Shown in pieces: positions 45,472 to 55,800 of a stretch of DNA of 64,000 nt. The position numbers and the translations under genes were made by a program. Numbering within the stretch: position 1 is the first letter of the stretch; every line of letters begins with the position of its first letter. The notes under the pieces were generated by a model that made no database searches, was not told the DNA's origin, and saw nothing but the letters and a program-made list of their open reading frames with translations. The DNA comes from CAWCAW01 sp963793645 (GTDB taxonomy: Bacteria > Actinomycetota > Acidimicrobiia > Acidimicrobiales > UBA8190): the NCBI GenBank assembly GCA_963793645.1, contig CAWCAW010000006.1, forward strand, positions 1 to 64,000. Reading direction: 5' to 3'.

Positions 45472-46946
45472 CCGGTCGGGACACGAATGTGCCGGTCATC
45501 GCCGTGGTCGGCGGCGGCATCACCGGCCTGGCCGCCGCCTGGGAGATCATCCGACGAGCCCCCGGGGCCACCGTTCACGTCCTCGAGGCCGACGACCGCG
45601 TGGGCGGCAAGATCCGCACCGGCGCCTTGGGCGGGCGGCCCATGGATCTCGGTCCCGACGCCTTTGTGGCCCGGCGCCCCGAGGCTCGGGCCCTGTGCGC
45701 CGAGCTCGGCATCGACGGCGCCCTGGTGGCGCCCGGACGCCGGGGGGCGGCCGTGTGGGCCCGGGGGCAGCTGCGCCCATTGCCGGCGGGACTGGCCCTG
45801 GGCGTCCCCACCCGGATCGGGCCCCTCGCCGCGTCGGGGATCTGCTCGGTCGGCGGTGTGGGGCGCGCCGCTGTTGACCTGCTCAAACGGGCTCCTGACC
45901 GGGTTCCTGGTCGGGCCGCGACAGCCGGGCTGCCGCCGGACCGCTCCGTAGGGGACATTGTCGGGCATCTGGGCCCCGAGGTGGTCGAGCGCCTCGCCGA
46001 TCCGCTCATCGGGGGAATCCACGCCGGATCGGTTCACGACCTCAGTGCGGCGGCGGTGTTCCCGCCCCTACTGGCCGCGGCTGACGCCAGGGGGAGCCTC
46101 ATGCGGGCGCTTCGCCGCGCCTCGCCCGCGGATGCCGGGGCCGGGACGGACGAGCCGGTATTCCTGGGGCTGGTCGGTGGCATGGAGGGGTTGGTCACGA
46201 CGCTGGTGGCGGAACTCACCGATGCCGGCGTGCACCTGCGCACGGGCACCTCGGTGGGGTCGATCACGTCGGCCGGGGCGGGTCCGTTCGCCCTCACCCT
46301 CGCCGGCGCCGGGAGTGCCGGAGCCGGAGCCGGAATCCTCGAAGCCGACGCCGTGGTGGTGGCCGTGCCCGCGCCCGCCGCCGCCGCCATCCTCACTCCC
46401 CTAGATGGCCACTTGGCCCGACTCCTGTCCCCCATCTCCTACGCCTCCGTCGCGCTGGTAACTCTCCGGATGGCCACCCACGACGTTGATGTCCCCACTG
46501 CCGGTACCGGCTTCCTCGTCCCCCGCGGCGAGAACCGCTTCATCACCGCCTGCACCTGGATGACGGCCAAATGGCCGCACCTGGCCGCCGAGGGCGAGCA
46601 GGTCCTGCGGGCGTCGACGGGCCGCTTCGGCGACGACCGCACCGAAAACCTTGATGACCAGGAGATTGTCGCCCGCACGCTCGAGGATCTTCGGCTCACC
46701 ATGGGGTTGCGGGGCGAGCCCCTGGAAGCGGTGGTGACGCGCTGGCCGTCGTCATTCCCCCAGTACAGGGTCGGGCACCTGCAAACGGTGGCCGACGTGG
46801 AGGCGGCGGCCAGTCGCTGTGGCGCGCTCGCCGTGGCCGGAGCAGCACTCCACGGGGTCGGGATTCCGGCGTGCATCGGCAGCGGTCGCCGGGCTGCCAT
46901 CACCGTGCTCGAGCGGGCGGGCGCCGGGCTCGGGACCACCTCGTGA
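45468..46946 (+). CDS. hemG: HemY-type coproporphyrinogen/protoporphyrinogen oxidase
   Basis: About 492 residues from GTG 45468, overlapping the hemH stop as GTGA. The FAD site is VVGGGITGLAAAWEI with VLEADDRVGGKI. LVGGMEGLVTTLVAELTDAG and the C-terminal GVGIPACIGSGRRAA complete the HemY pattern. In actinobacteria the enzyme is named CgoX or HemY and oxidises coproporphyrinogen III in the coproporphyrin-dependent pathway. An Ala/Gly-rich stretch (near 46260-46380) lies in the middle. Its long frame also runs on upstream through hemE and hemH out of frame; that part is not coding. Confidence 0.88.
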   Translation: MTGRDTNVPVIAVVGGGITGLAAAWEIIRRAPGATVHVLEADDRVGGKIRTGALGGRPMDLGPDAFVARRPEARALCAELGIDGALVAPGRRGAAVWARGQLRPLPAGLALGVPTRIGPLAASGICSVGGVGRAAVDLLKRAPDRVPGRAATAGLPPDRSVGDIVGHLGPEVVERLADPLIGGIHAGSVHDLSAAAVFPPLLAAADARGSLMRALRRASPADAGAGTDEPVFLGLVGGMEGLVTTLVAELTDAGVHLRTGTSVGSITSAGAGPFALTLAGAGSAGAGAGILEADAVVVAVPAPAAAAILTPLDGHLARLLSPISYASVALVTLRMATHDVDVPTAGTGFLVPRGENRFITACTWMTAKWPHLAAEGEQVLRASTGRFGDDRTENLDDQEIVARTLEDLRLTMGLRGEPLEAVVTRWPSSFPQYRVGHLQTVADVEAAASRCGALAVAGAALHGVGIPACIGSGRRAAITVLERAGAGLGTTS

Positions 46947-48643
46947 CTCCGAAGCACGCCTCGGGGCGGGCCCGCCGCCGGGGTGCTGTGGTGGTGCCGT
47001 CGCTGGTGGCCGGCGCTGGACTGGCATTGTCGCTGCCGCCCATCGGGCTGTGGCCCATCGCCTTTTTCGCGGCCGCCCTGTTGTGGTGGCGCCTCGGGGG
47101 CCTGCGCATGCGCACCCGATTCCTGGCCGGGTTCTCGACGGGCCTGGGCCTCTTCGTCATCGGCCTGTGGTGGACGTTCTCGTTCACCGGCCTCGGGGCG
47201 GTGGTCCTGATGCTGGTCGAGGCGCTGGCCCCGGCGGTGGCGTGTGCCGTCACACCCTCGCGGCGAGGGCGCGCCGTGGGCTTGGCGGGCGCCATGGTGC
47301 TTTTCGAAGCGGTGCGCGACACGTGGCCCTTCGGCGGGCTCCCCATCGGGGGTGTGGCCCTGGGCCAGGCGGCCGGTCCCATCGGCGGCGCGGCGCGCCT
47401 GGGCGGTCCCTTGTTGGTGGTGGGGCTGGTGTGGCTCGGCGGGGCGGGCCTGGGCCTGCTCGTCAGCGCCATCGCCGGGTTCGTGTCCAATGGCGGCGCC
47501 GAGGGTCGCGAGCCCATCGGGTGGCGGGCTCTCGCTGAGCACGCCGCCGCTCTGTCGGGCCGGGAGACAGTGACGCCCGGCGGGGTGGTGACCTTCCGGC
47601 CCTGGCCCGTGGGGAGCCCGGCGCGCTGGGGGGTGGCGTGCATCGCCGCGGTGGTGGCCGTGGCCGGCTGGGCGGCGGTGGCCCCCGACGGAGGGCCGGC
47701 GCTGTCGTCGATCCGGGTGGCCTCCGTGCAAGGCGGCGGGGTCCGGGGCCTGCGCAAGGCCCAGGTCAACACCACCACCGTCTTCGACGCCCAACTCGCC
47801 GCCACCGCCGAGATCCCCGCCCACGACCGAGGCCGACCCCCCACCTTGGTCCTGTGGCCCGAAGACGTGGTGTCGCTCGACGGGCAGCTGACCTTGTCTC
47901 CTGTGAACCCACAGCTCGGTGCGCTGGCGTCAACGCTGCGGGCCACGCTGGTGGTGGGTGTCACCGAAACCATCTCGGCGACGGCCTTTCGCAATGAAGC
48001 CGTGGCCTACTCCCCCTCCGCCAGGCTGGTGGCTCGTTTCGAGAAGGTCCACCGCGTCCCCTTCGGCGAATACGTCCCGTACCGCGGCTTCTTCTCGCAC
48101 ATCGCCAACCTGTCGGCGGTACCGCAAGACGCCATCCCCGGCCACGGTGACGGCGTGCTGCACACACCGGTCGGCCCGCTCGGCACCATGATCTCCTACG
48201 AGGTGTTCTACGCCGGGCGTGGTTGGGTGGCCACGCGCGCCGGGGCGCGTTTGCTCATCGTGCCCACCAACACGGCGTCGTATTCGACGAGCCAGGTGCC
48301 CTCCCAAGAAGAGGCCGCTGACCGGCTGCAGGCCATCGACGAGGGGCGCGATCTCGTGCAGGCGGCGACGACCGGGTATTCCACGTTCGTGAACAATCGC
48401 GGCGATGTCCTCGAACACACAACGCTCGGACAACGCCAGGTGCTCGTCGTCGATGCCGCGCTGCGATCGGGGCGCACCATCTATGAACGCGTCGGTGATC
48501 TCGCCGCGTTGGTTTTGGCCGCGGTGGCCGTTGTCGGAGGGTGGATCGCCAACGTGACATTGGTGGAGGTCAACGAAGCGGCCCAAGAAGAGCGCCGGGC
48601 GCGCGCCGCCCGGAGCGCGGCGCGCGTAACCTCCTCTACGTGA
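46943..48643 (+). CDS. lnt: Apolipoprotein N-acyltransferase family protein (Ser in place of the catalytic Cys)
   Basis: About 566 residues from GTG 46943, which overlaps the hemG stop as GTGA. Several membrane helices precede a nitrilase-type domain (about 260-520). Catalytic Glu is in LVLWPEDVV and catalytic Lys in ARFEKVHRVPFGEYVPYRGFF. The motif that holds the nucleophilic Cys in Lnt (ICYE) reads ISYE in GTMISYEVFYAG, so it is Ser. Lnt adds a third acyl chain to lipoproteins on the outer face of the membrane. Here it may use Ser, be inactive or do something else. Its last 4 bases overlap the CHAP gene. Confidence 0.8.
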   Translation: MTPKHASGRARRRGAVVVPSLVAGAGLALSLPPIGLWPIAFFAAALLWWRLGGLRMRTRFLAGFSTGLGLFVIGLWWTFSFTGLGAVVLMLVEALAPAVACAVTPSRRGRAVGLAGAMVLFEAVRDTWPFGGLPIGGVALGQAAGPIGGAARLGGPLLVVGLVWLGGAGLGLLVSAIAGFVSNGGAEGREPIGWRALAEHAAALSGRETVTPGGVVTFRPWPVGSPARWGVACIAAVVAVAGWAAVAPDGGPALSSIRVASVQGGGVRGLRKAQVNTTTVFDAQLAATAEIPAHDRGRPPTLVLWPEDVVSLDGQLTLSPVNPQLGALASTLRATLVVGVTETISATAFRNEAVAYSPSARLVARFEKVHRVPFGEYVPYRGFFSHIANLSAVPQDAIPGHGDGVLHTPVGPLGTMISYEVFYAGRGWVATRAGARLLIVPTNTASYSTSQVPSQEEAADRLQAIDEGRDLVQAATTGYSTFVNNRGDVLEHTTLGQRQVLVVDAALRSGRTIYERVGDLAALVLAAVAVVGGWIANVTLVEVNEAAQEERRARAARSAARVTSST

Positions 48644-50019
48644 AGCGCGCCGCTCGTGTCACCTTGGCGCTGCTCATCGTCGTCGTGGTGGGCGCCGCCG
48701 CGTCGATCGTGCATGTCGCACCGGCCGTTGCCGCCGGCGCTCCTGGTCACTTCGCCGGCACCGGCGTGGCCAACTTCGGCAGCGCGCCGAACGAAGGTGG
48801 CTTCAACGACATCACGTTGACGGCGCCGGCGGTGGCTATGGCCACCACACCGAGCGGCAAGGGTTACTGGGTGGCCGCTGCCGATGGCGGTGTGTTCGCT
48901 TTCGGTGACGCCGGCTACTACAGCTCGATGGGCAACCAACCCTTGTACGCACCGGTTGTGGGTATGGCCGCCATCCCGACCGGCAAGGGCTACTGGCTGG
49001 TGGCCGCTGACGGCGGCATCTTCGCCTTCGGTGACGCGTCGTTCTACGGATCCATGGGGGGAGCACCCCTCAACCAACCAGTCGTCGGCATGGCCGCCAC
49101 CCCGAGCGGCAAGGGCTACTGGCTGGTGGCCGCCGACGGCGGCATCTTCGCTTTCGGTGACGCCGGCTTCTACAACTCCATGGGCGGCACCACCCTCAAC
49201 GACCCCATTTCGGGTATGGCGGCCACCCCCAACGGCGAGGGCTACTGGATGGTGGGTTCCGACGGGGGGGTCTTCGCCTTCGGTGATGCCGCCTACGAGG
49301 GTTCGGCCGCCGACGAGAACCTGGGCACGTGGGTCACCGGTATCGCCGCCACCCATGACGGCGAGGGGTACTGGCTGGTGGCGGCCACCTCGGCCGTACT
49401 CCCCTTCGGGGACGCGGTGTCGTACGGGCCGACACCGAACAATGCACCGTTCACTCCTGCGGCGGCCATCACCGCCACGCCGGACGGCCACGGCTACTGG
49501 TTGCTGCAGCCCGACAGCATTTCCACCAGCTTCGGCTTGCCTGACACGGTAGGAACCCCGTCGTGGGGCGAGAACGCCATCGCCATCGCCGCCAGCCAGA
49601 TCGGTCAGGATCCTGACAACGCGCAAGGGGCGTTCTGCAACCCCTACGGACCGTGCGAGCAGTGGTGTTCGTTGTTCGCCACCTGGGTGTGGAACCAAGC
49701 GGGTGTCGCCATCCCCGACTACGCCTTTGTCGGCGACGTGTACGTCTGGTCCGCCCGCAACGCCACCGTGCTGTCGGCCGGCGCGATACCGCGCGTCGGT
49801 GATGCCGTGCTCTATGGCACCGGGCCCAGCAGTGTGGCGGCGTCGCCGCATATCGCCCTGGTGGCCGAGGCGTGGCCCGACGGCGCCATCGTCACCATCG
49901 ACGGAGACGCCGGGCCCGAGCCCACCGGTCAGCTGGCCGTCGTGTTCAACGGGCCGTTCTTGCCTGCCGATTCAGAGGCCTACAACGGCATGCCCATCTA
50001 CGCCTACGCGCAGCCCTGA
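48640..50019 (+). CDS. Secreted repeat protein with C-terminal CHAP amidase domain
   Basis: About 459 residues from GTG 48640, overlapping the lnt stop as GTGA. A signal peptide (VTLALLIVVVVGAAASIVHVAPAVA split by Ala) leads into six repeats of about 47 residues built on GYWLVAADGGIFAFGDA, each ending in an aromatic and Ser/Gly turn (for example FYGSMGG), probably a beta-propeller-like wall-binding module. Residues about 310-459 form a CHAP domain with catalytic Cys in EQWCSLFATWVW and His in SPHIALVAEAW, so it should cut peptidoglycan cross-links. Its place in a haem/lipoprotein operon is unusual. Confidence 0.82.
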   Translation: MKRAARVTLALLIVVVVGAAASIVHVAPAVAAGAPGHFAGTGVANFGSAPNEGGFNDITLTAPAVAMATTPSGKGYWVAAADGGVFAFGDAGYYSSMGNQPLYAPVVGMAAIPTGKGYWLVAADGGIFAFGDASFYGSMGGAPLNQPVVGMAATPSGKGYWLVAADGGIFAFGDAGFYNSMGGTTLNDPISGMAATPNGEGYWMVGSDGGVFAFGDAAYEGSAADENLGTWVTGIAATHDGEGYWLVAATSAVLPFGDAVSYGPTPNNAPFTPAAAITATPDGHGYWLLQPDSISTSFGLPDTVGTPSWGENAIAIAASQIGQDPDNAQGAFCNPYGPCEQWCSLFATWVWNQAGVAIPDYAFVGDVYVWSARNATVLSAGAIPRVGDAVLYGTGPSSVAASPHIALVAEAWPDGAIVTIDGDAGPEPTGQLAVVFNGPFLPADSEAYNGMPIYAYAQP

Positions 50020-50111
50020 GACACGTCGGCCCGAGACGATCGCCTATTTGACACTCTCCAACAGTCGTGGGCCATCACAGCGCCTTTGCACATTGAGCGA
50101 GGTCTGCGGAG

Positions 50112-50633
50112 TTATTCGTAGTACCCCGAGTGGATGTAGATGCAGGGAATCCCCTCGTCGTGGAACATGTCACGGTTGCGTGGGTCGTCCTCGAAGGCCA
50201 GCCGCAAGTCGAGCTCCCGAGCCCGCAGGGCGGCCACCACTGAACGCTTGAACGACGACACCTGGCTGCCGTCGCCCCGGTCGCGCATGACGAGCAGGTC
50301 CCAGCGCAACCCGTAGCGCTCGAGCCACTGCAACGTCTGCGGTCGCACCCGCACGGGCCGGCCCGTGAGCAGCACGATGTGCAGCGTCGGGTCGAGGAGC
50401 CCCAAGAGGCGGGCCACCTCTCCCACCAGAGGGTCGTCCGCACATGCATCGAAGAAGGCGTGCCAGTCGCGCCGCCCGTACTCCAAAAAGTGCTGGCGCC
50501 CTGCCGCGTCCGACAACACGCCATCGATGTCGAAGATGACGGTGGGGACGCCGGCGAATGGGCCGTCACGCCACGTCCAGTTGGGCGGACTGGCCGGTTC
50601 ACCAACCGGGCTGGTCAATCGTCCGCCGGTCAA
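50112..50633 (-). CDS. HAD-family phosphatase (polynucleotide-kinase 3'-phosphatase-like)
   Basis: About 173 residues. Motif I is FDIDGVLSD, motif II LLTGRPV and motif III/IV FEDDPRNRDMF, giving a complete HAD phosphatase. The start is TTG 50633, which overlaps the acs stop as TTGA; a start a little downstream (TTG 50618) is possible. Enzymes with LLTGRP and DDP motifs include nucleotide phosphatases and PNKP-like DNA end-repair phosphatases; the substrate is unknown. Confidence 0.72.
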   Translation of the reverse strand: MTGGRLTSPVGEPASPPNWTWRDGPFAGVPTVIFDIDGVLSDAAGRQHFLEYGRRDWHAFFDACADDPLVGEVARLLGLLDPTLHIVLLTGRPVRVRPQTLQWLERYGLRWDLLVMRDRGDGSQVSSFKRSVVAALRARELDLRLAFEDDPRNRDMFHDEGIPCIYIHSGYYE

Positions 50634-52636
50634 TCTTCAGCCGGTGATGCGTCGGCCAGGCGTCGGATCTCGTCGACGACGCGTGGATCGGCCAGCGTGG
50701 TGGTGTCCCCCAGCGCGCGTCCTTCGGCGACGTCACGCAGCAACCGGCGCATGATCTTTCCGGAGCGGGTCTTGGGAAGCTCGTCGGTGAACACCACCGT
50801 CTTGGGACGCGCGATGGCGCCGATTTTCTTGGCCACGTGCTGGCGCAGCTCCTCGCCGGTCTGAGCGTCTTGGGGCTGGCCCGCCTTGACGGTCACAAAG
50901 GCGATGATGGCCTGGCCGGTGGTGTCGTCCTTGGCCCCCACCACAGCCGCCTCGGCTACCGACGGGTGGTCCACCAACGCCGATTCGACCTCGGTGGTCG
51001 ACACCCGATGCCCCGAGATGTTCATGACGTCATCGACGCGGCCCAGTAACCACAGATAACCCTCGTCGTCGATCTTGGCGCCGTCGCCGGCGAAGTAGCG
51101 GCCCTCGAAGCGGCTCCAGTACGTGTCCCGGTAACGCTCCGGATCGCCGTAGATGCCACGCAGCATCGAGGGCCACGGTCGGGTCAAGGTGAGATACCCA
51201 CCGCCTTTGGCCACCACCTGGCCCGCATCGTCGACGATCTCGGCGTTGACGCCGGGCAACGGGAACGTGGCCGAACCGGGCTTGCACGTGGTCACTCCCG
51301 GCAGCGGCGAGATCATGATGGCACCGGTCTCGGTCTGCCACCACGTGTCGACCACGGGACAGCGTTCGCCACCGATATGGCTCCAGTACCAGACCCACGC
51401 CTCGGGGTTGATGGGCTCACCGACCGACCCCAGCACGCGCAGTGTCGTCATGTCGTGGCGGGCGGGGTACTCGGTCCCCCACTTCATGAAGGTCCGGATG
51501 GCGGTGGGCGCGCAGTACAAGATGGTCACGCCATAGCGCTCGATGATGTCCCACCAGCGGTCCTTGTCCGGGAAGTCCGGCGTGCCCTCGTACATGACGC
51601 TGGTGGTGGCGTTGGCCAAGGGCCCGTAGACGATGTAGCTGTGGCCCGTCACCCACCCGATGTCTGCCGCGCACCAATAAACGTCGTTGGCGGCATGGAT
51701 ATCGAACACGGCCTTGTGGGTGAAGGCGACCTGGGTCAGATAGCCGCCCGTGGTGTGCATGATGCCCTTGGGCTTGGCCGTCGTCCCCGACGTGTAGAGC
51801 AGGTAAAGCAAATCCTCGGCGTCCATGTGCTCGGGCGGGCAGTGGGGATCGGCGCCGGCCATGACGTCGTGCCACCACACGTCGCGGCCCTCGACCATGG
51901 GACATGCTTCGTCGGCGGCGCCGGTGCGGCGCACCACGACCACGTGCTCGATGGAGGGCGTCTCCGCCAGAGCGTCATCGGCGCTCGATTTGAGAGGGAC
52001 GACCGCACCGCGACGCCAGCCGCCGTCGGCAGTGACGAGCACTTTGGCTTGGGCATCGTCGATGCGGTCGCGCAGCGCGTCGGGCGAGAAACCTCCGAAG
52101 ACCACGGAGTGCGCGGCGCCCACCCGAGTGCACGCCAACATGGCGGCGGGGAGCTCCGGGATCATCGGCATGTAGATGGCCACCACGTCGCCGCGCACCA
52201 CCCCGAGCCCCTTGAGCACGTTGGCGAAGCGCTCGACATCGGCCAACAGCTCGGCGTAGGTGATGGTCCGGCGGTCGCCCGGCTCACCCTCCCAGTAGTA
52301 GGCGATCCGGTCTCCGAGGCCGGCGGCCACGTGGCGATCCAGGCAGTTGTAGGACACGTTGAGGGTGCCGCCCACAAACCACTTGGCAAACGGGAGGTCC
52401 CACTCGAGCACCGTCGTCCACTTGTCGAACCAGTCGAGGGACTCGGCCTGGCCGGCCCAAAACGCCTCCAGATCGGCCGACCCCGACTCGTAGAGCCGGC
52501 GGTCCGCCACCACGGCGCCCTCGGCAAAGCCTGGCGGGGGAGGAAACCGACGTTCCTCCAGGTAGAGGTCATCAATGGCAGCCCGGGCCGGGGATTGCTC
52601 GGGGCCCGACGGGGCCGCGCCGGCCGTGTCAGCCAT
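50630..52636 (-). CDS. acs: Acetyl-CoA synthetase
   Basis: 668 residues from ATG 52636 (MADTAGAAPSGPEQSPARA). The adenylate-forming motifs are intact: LLYLLYTSGTTAKPKGIMH, VVDTWWQTETGAIMISPLPG and GRYFAGDGAKIDDEGYLWLLG. The C-terminal PKTRSGKIMRRLLRDV holds the Lys that protein acetyltransferases acetylate to switch off Acs. It activates acetate with ATP and CoA. The frame stays open upstream to 53563 inside the divergent gene, but this is a shadow. The HAD gene follows, overlapping by 4. Confidence 0.95.
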   Translation of the reverse strand: MADTAGAAPSGPEQSPARAAIDDLYLEERRFPPPPGFAEGAVVADRRLYESGSADLEAFWAGQAESLDWFDKWTTVLEWDLPFAKWFVGGTLNVSYNCLDRHVAAGLGDRIAYYWEGEPGDRRTITYAELLADVERFANVLKGLGVVRGDVVAIYMPMIPELPAAMLACTRVGAAHSVVFGGFSPDALRDRIDDAQAKVLVTADGGWRRGAVVPLKSSADDALAETPSIEHVVVVRRTGAADEACPMVEGRDVWWHDVMAGADPHCPPEHMDAEDLLYLLYTSGTTAKPKGIMHTTGGYLTQVAFTHKAVFDIHAANDVYWCAADIGWVTGHSYIVYGPLANATTSVMYEGTPDFPDKDRWWDIIERYGVTILYCAPTAIRTFMKWGTEYPARHDMTTLRVLGSVGEPINPEAWVWYWSHIGGERCPVVDTWWQTETGAIMISPLPGVTTCKPGSATFPLPGVNAEIVDDAGQVVAKGGGYLTLTRPWPSMLRGIYGDPERYRDTYWSRFEGRYFAGDGAKIDDEGYLWLLGRVDDVMNISGHRVSTTEVESALVDHPSVAEAAVVGAKDDTTGQAIIAFVTVKAGQPQDAQTGEELRQHVAKKIGAIARPKTVVFTDELPKTRSGKIMRRLLRDVAEGRALGDTTTLADPRVVDEIRRLADASPAED

Positions 52637-52865
52637 CGGTGGTGTCCCCCCTCCAAACGCGTGTGGATGATTCGGTCGAAGCGACCCTGGATGGGGAGCC
52701 TCAGTGGGTCGAGCGTACCCGAGGGCCCGGTCCGAGCGCCCCGGCCGGCCCCCTGCCGCGCACCCGGCCCGGGCGCCGCCACCGGTGGCGCCGTTGGTGG
52801 CCCAAAGCATCCCAACTGCCCAAACGAGGGCCGAGAACAGGCAGGGCTGGCATGATGGGGAGGTC

Positions 52866-55800
52866 ATGTCCGAAGGCGGTTTCGAGGCCCGACCTGGCGT
52901 CCCGGAGGCCGCGCCAGGCACCGACATGGACGCGCTGGTGCTGCCCGTCGAGGTGGGCCGGCGGGTCATGGTCGTGGCCAACCTGGGCCTCCGCCCGGCC
53001 GCCACCCCCGCCACCACGTGGGCATCGAACGGCCTGGCTCGTGCCCTCGACGGTTGGGAGGGCCCCGGGCTCGTCATCGTGGCGGGCAACCTCTTCGACC
53101 TCGATGCCGAGACCGCCGGCGATGGCGCTGATCCCGGCGCCGCTCTCGCCGCCCACCCGCGTCTCGAAGATGCCTTGCGGGCCTTTGCCGCCGCGGAGGA
53201 CCGCCAGGTCATCTGCCTCCCCGGGAGATCGGAGTCCGCCGCCGGCGCCGAGCCGCCATCGGCGTGGCGCAGGACCATCGAGAGTCTCGGGCTCGAGGTG
53301 GCCTCCACTATCGACCTCCACCTCGCCAAGGCGACCGGCACGCGCATCGTGCGCGTCTGCGCCGGCGTCCCCAACGTCGACGTTGAGAGCGATGTACCGG
53401 CGGTGCCGAACGGTTCTGCTGAGCTGAGAGGTTCTGCTGCGAGCAGCGGCGGATCGGGCGGGCGCGTCGCACGCGTCTTGTCGGTCACTCCCGATCGCGA
53501 CGCCCCTTGGCAGTCCGGCCTCGATCGGCTGGCCGACCCCGCCAGCGTGCAGCGGTTCCTCACGTCACGACTCCTCTATCGCCGCTTCGCCCGCTTGGCG
53601 TGGTGGCTCCTGCTCCCACTGGCAGCCGCTCTCATCCTTCGGTTGCCATTTGTCGCCACCGGGCTCGACCACCTCTTCTTCGGGCACCCGGGGCCGAAAC
53701 GGGCCATCAACGCCGCCCATAGCGCCGGCTGGGGCCCCCGCCTGCTTGTGGCCGCCGTGGTGTCTGCCGTCGAGCTGGCCGTGTTGGCCGCCGTGTTGGC
53801 GCTGCTGGGCCGCAAGGCGTGGCGCACACTGGGCGGTGGTCAGCTGCAGGGGTTCTTCGGCGACCTGCCCTCACCGGTGGCGGGGGACACGGCCAACGAC
53901 CCGGCTCGAGACGCCGCTCGCTCGCTCACCGCCAGCGGCTATGCAGGCATGGTCACCGGCGCCACGTTGCAAGCGGAGCTGACACATCTGGGTCAGGGCT
54001 TCTTCGCCTGCGCCGGCACCACCGGCGAGGTCGTCGAGGAGCACGCCGGGCGCGTCGGGCTCCTGCCGGTCTTTCTCGAGCACCGGCAACTGGCCTGGGT
54101 CGAGCTCGAGACCGGAGCCGAGTTGCACGCCCGGCTGTTGCTGGCGCGTGTCGACGTGCCCCCCGCCACCGTCCTTGAACGCATCGGAGCCCGCTACAGC
54201 CGGTCTCATGACAACCATCCCGTCGTCGTGGCCGCCTACCCCCAAGGGGCGTCGTGGCCCCCCGGGCCTGACCTCGGCGCGCTGCACCACCGCGCTCGAC
54301 GCGTGCGGCGCTGGACGGCGGCGGCCATCGCCGCGGCCGGGCTCATCGATCTCGTCTCGGCGCTCACGCCACCGCTGCGCGGTCGACTGCACCTGATTCT
54401 CGAGGTGCTGCCGCTGGGAGCGAGCCAGGCGGCGGGAGCCCTGGTCGCCTTGTCCGGACTCGGTCTGCTCGCCTTGGCCCGAGGTGTGCGACGAGGACAG
54501 CACCGGGCCTGGGCAATCTCCGTCACTTTGCTGGCGGCCACCTCCGTGCTGCACATCTTGCGAGGCGTGGACGTCGAAGAGTCGGTGTTGTCGGCGGCCG
54601 TGATCGCTCTTCTGGTCGTGAACCGATCGGAGTTCAAGGCCAAGTCAGACCGGCCGTCCTTGCGCTCGGCCGTGGTGGCACTGGCCGGCGGCGTGGTCGG
54701 GATCACCGTGGCCGCCACCGCCGCCGCCGAAGTGGCCATGCACTTCCACAAGACCCACTTCCACCTGTCGCTGTGGAAGGTGGGTGTAGCTGTGGTCGAA
54801 CGGCTGGCCGGCGTGCAGACGGTGCTTCTCCCCAATCGGCTCAACGAGTTCCTCGCACCGAGCCTTTTGGCGCTGGGGGTGACGCTGGCCATCGTGGCCC
54901 TGGTGCTGGCCACCCGGCCGGTGGTGGACCGGCGCATGGGGGCCGGGTGGCTGGCCGAGATCCGTGCCCGCGACGTGGTGCGCAGACACGGCGAAGGCAC
55001 GCTCGACTACTTCGCCCTGCGCAGCGACAAGCAATGGTTCTTTCACCGCGACAGCCTCGTCGCCTACGCCATCTACGGCGGCGTGTGCCTGGTTTCCCCG
55101 GATCCCATTGGGCCGCGCGCCGAGCGCGAACAGGTGTGGGGGGCATTTCGGCGCTTCGCAGACGGACGCGGGTGGGTGGTATCGGTAATGGGTGCGGGCG
55201 AGGAGTGGCTGCCGCTGTATCGGGCCAGCGGCATGCACGACATCTACATCGGTGATGAGGCCGTCATCGACCTCAGTCGTTTCTCCTTGGGGGGCGGCCA
55301 GATGAAAGGGCTGCGCCAAGCGCACAACCGTGTCATCAAGTACGGCTACACGGTTTCCTTCCACGACCCCAGCCGACTCGATCGCGCCAGTGCCGAAAGC
55401 CTCACCGGCCTCATGTCCCAGAGCCGCCGGGGCGATTTCGAACGTGGGTTCTCGATGATGCTCGGGCGCATCTTCGACCCTCGCGACGAAGACCTCGTCT
55501 TGTGCATCGTCACCGGCCCCGACGGACGCCCGGCCGCCATGTGCCAGTTCGTTCCGGCCCGCGGCATAGGCGGCTACTCGCTTGACCTCATGCGCCGAGA
55601 TCGTGGCGAGCACCCGAACGGGCTCATCGACTTCGCCCTGGTCTCGTCCATAGAGCATTTTAAGGAGATGGGGTGCAAGGGCCTGAGCCTCAACTTCGCG
55701 GCCCTGCGCGAGATCCTCGAGGGTGAGCGCGGCGACGGCGTCACGCAGCGAGTCGAGCGCTGGGCCATCAAGAAGCTGTCGAGCTTCTTCCAGATCGAGA

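Noticed and set aside
43428..46946. A single open frame of 1172 residues across hemE, hemH and hemG
   Set aside because: Only its first 180 residues (hemE start) and last 490 (hemG) are real. The middle is Arg/Gly/Pro-rich out-of-frame reading that stays open because of the hemE frameshift and high GC.
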